64,000 bases of DNA from Robertkochia flava (GTDB lineage: Bacteria; Bacteroidota; Bacteroidia; Flavobacteriales; Flavobacteriaceae): NCBI RefSeq assembly GCF_020166515.1, contig NZ_JAINZT010000002.1, positions 248,001 to 312,000 of the forward strand, given 5' to 3'. Below, one piece after another: positions 63,301 to 64,000 of this stretch. Every line of letters begins with the position of its first letter. Within the stretch, counting starts at the first letter, position 1. The notes beneath the pieces were generated by a model. The model did no database searches, was not told where the DNA came from, and saw only the letters and a program-made list of their open reading frames with translations. The translations under genes and the position numbers were made by a program.

Positions 63301-64000
63301 TATAAATATCCTGAACGAGTATACCGGATGTGAGGTAAGTCTGAGTCACACGGTAGATGATCCGAATACGTTCGTAATGACTGCCACCGTAGTAGATCCT
63401 ACATGTTTTGGAGAAGCTACCGGTAGTGTTGAGCTTACCATGATCGACACCTTCCTCGGAGATGGAAACCAGGCAGGAAGTTTCGATTATGAGATCAGAA
63501 GAGTTTCCGACGATGCCCTGGTAGCTAGTGGTAACAGTAACGGACTAAGCAATATTACGGTGGGAAGTTTACCTGCCGGACATTATGCTGCAATTGCCAC
63601 TATTACCAGCGGAGGACTGGGATGTAGTGTGGAGCCTACTGAGTTTACCATAACCCAACCACAGGAAGATCTTACAGCGACCATAGAAGAGGTACATAAT
63701 GTAACCTGTTTGAATAATCGCGGAGAAATCTATGTGGATGCGTCAGGGGGGTATCCGTACTACGAGATCACCCTGGTGGGACAGAATACAGGATACAGTG
63801 AAACCCACACCAATGTGGACGGATGGGTATTCCTTGGGCTCGAAGCTGATATCTATACGGCTTATATAACCGATGCACAGGGGTGTACTTTTGAAACCCT
63901 ACCGGTGGAACTGATCAGGCCGGAATTTATTTCCGCAGAGATCACCGGACAACCAACCACATGTTTCGGATCTAATACCGGAGAAGTTTCTGCCATTAAT
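51344..64000 (+). CDS. Giant SprB-like repeat adhesin (partial, C-terminus beyond window)
   Basis: Open from the ATG at 51344 (or 51347) to the last base, 4219 codons with no stop or frameshift seen. The start has a hydrophobic signal segment (about 9-25). A DUF11-type domain follows (about 85-180: LIYDLRYENRDSGPVANYTIIDTIPNGINYVG), then Ig-like domains, then dozens of SprB-type repeats of about 75-95 residues with cores such as CNGAADGSISLSATGG, Y-x-Y-S-x-D-G, and AGTYTVxVRDxNGC. Residues about 850-1045 are a non-repeat insertion. SprB is the mobile surface adhesin of gliding in Flavobacterium johnsoniae, so this protein is probably exported by T9SS with help from the SprF-like neighbour. 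Cys occurs once or twice per repeat, suggesting disulfides. Confidence 0.93.
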   Translation, partial: MMKNYSNLTNVLLVACIIFAGTFAFKVTPQVLTDAQRTSLKEFSEVITEGFSDISSEIAGVTEAFDFKALFSSEAAEAVAFADEVKLVKTVNNAGGGTLLGDADPGQNLIYDLRYENRDSGPVANYTIIDTIPNGINYVGNNGGGTYDPVTRVLTVNVGNLAPGAQGNLQVNVQVVNDPVAFRDACSSFISNQAYGVYNGLQEASYLGFADASPAPATFFVSANELNYTRTEAICGTAGIDISATGGFDSYTWTRNGAFVGNTQTVTATDPGTYVVEKTVQCNGRVITYTETLNLYDVNGIANPILNFADDIGTCPNNGSQMPNLLLCGTEGSRTLNIGFSSTASSITWKKQNGSCTSIANCANASNACWTSSDVVGSGDTFTVSEAGSYRVEVLFEGNSGANCLKIYYFNVYKDQLNASVSVTSYSPSSLGTISIDAGGVGPQYTYSIDGPDGYDYTYGPTTENSHVFKYLIDGDYTVTVSSDTGCSYTEVVTITDNNPLWFDGTLFNIKDCNRARIRLQRGGGDPPYQFAIWSINGVPKYETFQEIPDSKFSNEESESTGGSQARVYEFLIEEEGDYIFVMRDDSGNFTVSGVVPIALDPSYRFDVNPEDVLCYGGSDGSVSLYFYSDRVSEVFTELYDADTYVYGGTNTPLFTGNGSGTYPNLSAGDYIIEVTITLKRGNSTCSFIRPFTINQPDAPLEAYAGVITDVSCIQNIGASEVKIANASGGTPPYTYIFNGVAQASNIGYLANDGIVSVVDANGCTYDMFVDVNAATEIPSVDYELTYNCDGTGNVALTPSVADPNLVYIYEYSMNGDYPVSDSLFTSLPPGNYNFRLYYENATPDNPTPGLLLEEDFGTGENTTLREINPVYKYESQVVGQDPPAGDDDAMLDDGEYVVTSSLQPIGGQQWFVPSDVDGEVGGRYLAVNIGDVVGAGGIIYDKMLTDLSSGSEITVELSIINLLLASSGQCDPDLIVELLDVTGQVVDSKSTGAIDNNEQWHNIAMTLNSGGNSQLRFRIRSNSTCLSGNDIAIDGLRVYQVPEICTAAVDVPIVVQDNEAFAGEIIAQSDLSCANMTNPDGSITFAVYNFDPVTGYEYSVNGGPWIASTDAQVQVNGLGLGAVTVDVRVPGDGSCDFTMDASAPIGQPQELDLEYELTKQITCDATNPGASVNLTATGGTPPYEYGIDDGSGSGVTYGGNSLITGLLSGNYEFWVRDANGCETNIGTPVVLEAPEPILFDVTPTVCYNGSNGEIVVTVTQGNGDYQFSLNGTAWFSPDPATPDTYTFGSLSPGSYNVYVRDGSNCQEMLPATIDPQIGISVTSQANVDCFGEANGSAVLTVTDFIPPYTYTVNGANAVTQSGSTINLDNLSAGTYTVAVTDDRGCNTTAMVTIDAPADALTATLDVTDLSCVVTSGRVVVNATGGYGNYRYTLTYPDGTTTLPQNNNRFTNLTQTGTYTVTVTDAGGCNIPLDFTLNTPVPPSLTLGSAGCYDGTNNVTITATPTGGVAPYTYRINGGAFQASNTFDVAPGTYTVTVRDALDCEDTASITIDTQLQLTATAGNIAACGGNTDITATASGGDGNYVFAFVPAGQPVSAGDFTPSSTYNTTLAGDYDVYVRDNSGNAEYCETVYTITIGSTTPVEIFETHVNVNCNGAADGSISLSATGGTAPYQYSIDNGSTFVNTPDFYNLPAGTYEAVVRDVNGCLDNVSIEIEQPDPLSYTHVETAYTCSADAQTTITATGGSGTYEFSLDGGAWQSSNVFTGLQDGSYTIRVRDANAVSCTYEDVIIIDPLPVAPVLSAAVAYTCDGLGDITVTPFDAAWTYTLLDNTGAQVAAQTGPNANIFIAQASGTYTVEVDYGSDCTTTLPVVVEGGQDFGAGITGVTHVSCNGATDGSLTFEVTNFDTTAGYQYSYDGGATWTASTSATETINGLAAGTYTIDIQFDSAGSCVQSLTETITQPDALTAGGATIVEATCNAGATVQATASGGTRPYEFRLLDSSSAVFNGYDYSSNDTFTDLPNGDYTIEVRDANGCTASFPITVDAPTDLAFTAVASTCYAGDNNGTVTVTIDPVNNGNGNLQVSLNGGPFVPLNNDPTGHTFTGLSAGSYDIEVRDGFGCPTAPQTVTISEQVVANAILDADLTCSADAQITVNATGGTAPYTFAWGTTASGPFTAMGSNVFNTNAEGTYYFEVTDVNGCSDIAGPVTVTPADPPVFTLTQVSDILCFGGSNGAFQVNIDTTVGVGPYRVEVNGVDYGTQTTISGLTAGTYTVVVFDSKGCASLPQDITIGEPSEITYNVDLDPITCSLSGSGTTPGAITVSNVSGGTPGYTYYLTSNNGFSDSFVANSGEDHIFTILDFGIYQLDIIDSNGCSIRREEIIASPPDDLDINIATPTADCVSGGTAIVSVSSAVGSGNYEFAILETFSAPYSTNYMAPDVAGGDTKTFTGLTPGITYTFVVHDLTTNCYYFESADGPILTPSNMTIDNLIPNNVTCTGAADGSVTFTLDNYDGGASAVEWEIFNAQTNITTGQTGTIAVNPPTGPVTETAGILAPGYYYVLFREIGGAFDQCTVGTQEFSIIESTNPLQIAATSINATCNTDGVITATAQFGTAPYTFIVQPDTAPAVTDPQDALWTSGAQNSNGVFNVAAGNYVVYVKDANNCIQSVPVTVDIDPQPVITAAVDDYCVSEGNFSATVSLTSVGMPPYQIRVDGAAFQNVNLSSGSAQVTGLNSGTHTIEVRDANGCTTSATIDIVEPLEFSAEVSRLFDCNGPGEITINNLIGSGNYEIAITGPGIDLPRTAIASVPFTYTDANAAGVYSITVWDMATADACSVTKNVEILAPIQPSFTLLPQHVSCNGGNDGSIIINQVDNGTLPLTYTISPMPAGASFNATTNTFEGLTAGPYTITGVSTVNGCSFVASTTVNEPTALSGLTLVPDQFDCTVGNTRNSARVSASGVTGGTPPYTYTFVYDNGTTADTTDDLTQSGTSTSYVVSNPLGGSVTVTVYDANGCSDTHSETILPFVRLEDVTTLATDPTCLTGDGSITVNTTVDPALGTTNLQYDILQIGGSYNDSFTGNTATHTFNGLDFGDYQITVTNTETGCQLVVTESLNDPDTFELDIVAGATCYGASTGEVTITMIDTDPTTNGDNAGDFNYTITDTGGTIVASGTSSGVTLTIPNLPAGTYDVTATLVGAPQCTVTDSFIIVEPSEPLAATTVVTNPTCLGNDGVIEILATGGWGGITYFVADVSQPAPAGTDFVSSPRFENLVAGTYQVWIQDQNGCIVQLGDELLIDPTPITADITSANPNCAGLSGEITVENIAGGYGSAYTLQLIKNGVPFGAPVTGVNTTYTFTGLGAGTYQVEISDAWSCDVVIPTSIEMYEEFIADATIDSNLSCDATNGSVGGQITLSATGGSGDFAYSATYPDGTTIPFGSSAVFSGLTLDGTYTFTVRDNITLCEETTTIEMTAPVIPVIQDILETNVTCFGNDGTVTVELDPSTMTDPPYIYEISQGGSVLQTNNDGVFTGLPDGSYDITVTSDAGCFVTGIATVGTDPTPEIDLEITDNCDPSGQYEITVNMTQEGIAPYTLSVNGAVRPVTIDSSTPYVITGLSAGTYDIAITDANGCGVNVTGTIDIVPLDYSAQVTGLLYCDGPAAITIDNISGSGPFAYAIDGPGAADQAQTTLDPAGTTWNGATVAGTYTITVYDLNGTCSLTREVVVPERVEPVINLVSLQDPSCSGDLGQIIVSSPDNGIGPFTFEIVDIDGTAAAIAPNQTDGYTATFSNLNGDTAGITYTIRATAQNGCVVEISETITSPEPVAMPTPRVTHFSCNAGSNSFNNALVVVDPATITGGSGSYVRYAFNFNGVTQVSSNPQFIVTDTRGGTGTVTVYDSNNCSVTRNFIIDPFIGIENPQLNVDTTATCVNGEDVTVSVDIFEGLSGTPGTTDLLYTLTDINGNPLENSGTITATGSSSHTFSGLAPGAYFINILNEYTGCEVSLSHTVDDPNTFVMTATVVDPTCFGEATGSVELTMIDTFLGDGNQAGSFDYEIRRVSDDALVASGNSNGLSNITVGSLPAGHYAAIATITSGGLGCSVEPTEFTITQPQEDLTATIEEVHNVTCLNNRGEIYVDASGGYPYYEITLVGQNTGYSETHTNVDGWVFLGLEADIYTAYITDAQGCTFETLPVELIRPEFISAEITGQPTTCFGSNTGEVSAIN
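53893..54478 (+). other. Jelly-roll-like domain inserted among the SprB repeats
   Basis: Within the giant adhesin, residues about 850-1045. It starts LLLEEDFGTGENTTLREINP and ends NDIAIDGLRVYQVPEIC. EDFGTG at the start and D-I-A-I-D-x-L at the end are the edge patterns of MAM-like/concanavalin-like jelly rolls, often carbohydrate- or adhesion-related. The stretch lacks the repeat motifs on both sides of it. Domain identity is inference. Confidence 0.55.

Overview
The window is chromosomal DNA of a Bacteroidota bacterium, most probably a marine member of the Flavobacteriaceae. Signs of this are the type IX secretion / gliding-motility genes at the right end (SprF-like protein, SprB-type repeats, CHU_C-type C-terminus), TAnnTTTG-type promoter -7 elements, head-GIN (DUF2807), DUF4175 and DUF2007 proteins, a TonB-type outer-membrane barrel with carboxypeptidase-like N-domain, and both glutaminyl- and glutamyl-tRNA synthetases. 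No genus is claimed.

Layout. 1-3.3 kb: a retropepsin-like protease cut by the window edge, an XRE/DUF4870 membrane regulator, a GC-rich tandem repeat (1751-2225) with two hairpins that covary between units, a CAT-anticodon tRNA with its terminator, a GIY-YIG protein bracketed by an 11-bp direct repeat of the tRNA 5' edge, and methylmalonyl-CoA epimerase. 3.4-12.4 kb: M61-like peptidase, rbfA with an FtsX-type permease, dusB, a large outer-membrane receptor, and lepA. 12.5-21.6 kb: a CPA1 antiporter with an RCK module and a small partner, a metallo-beta-lactamase-fold hydrolase, then S8, M1 and S41 peptidases with rnpA between them. 21.8-25.8 kb: patatin, a small nuclease-like hypothetical, ElaA-type acetyltransferase, CDF metal exporter, rpiB. 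25.8-26.4 kb: a 625-bp AT-rich gap with a DnaA-box-like site and repeated GTTAATAA / TTGTTAACAGG words, my candidate for oriC. 26.4-46.6 kb: DUF2007 protein, a small membrane ORF, rnr, envelope and translation genes (OmpH/Skp-like, methyltransferase, mnmG, ybeY, DUF4175 protein, alkB, gltX, SPFH protein, a YtxH/holin-like/DUF6327 trio, glnS). An exact 16-bp parS lies inside the end of ybeY, with two related GTTCCACGTG sites nearby, which fits an origin-proximal location.

46.9-64 kb is a surface-adhesin locus on the + strand: a repeat protein with a gliding-motility C-terminal domain, an SprF-like protein carrying a coiled coil and two SPOR-like domains, and the first 4219 codons of a giant SprB-like adhesin that runs off the window. 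The likely logic is that the SprF-like protein serves export or anchoring of the giant adhesin through the type IX system. No CRISPR array, prophage, insertion sequence or rRNA was seen.

The most unusual items are the covarying hairpin repeat, the oriC/parS neighbourhood, the SprF-SPOR fusion, and the higher-order (about 2.65 kb) repetition plus a non-repeat domain insertion in the giant adhesin.
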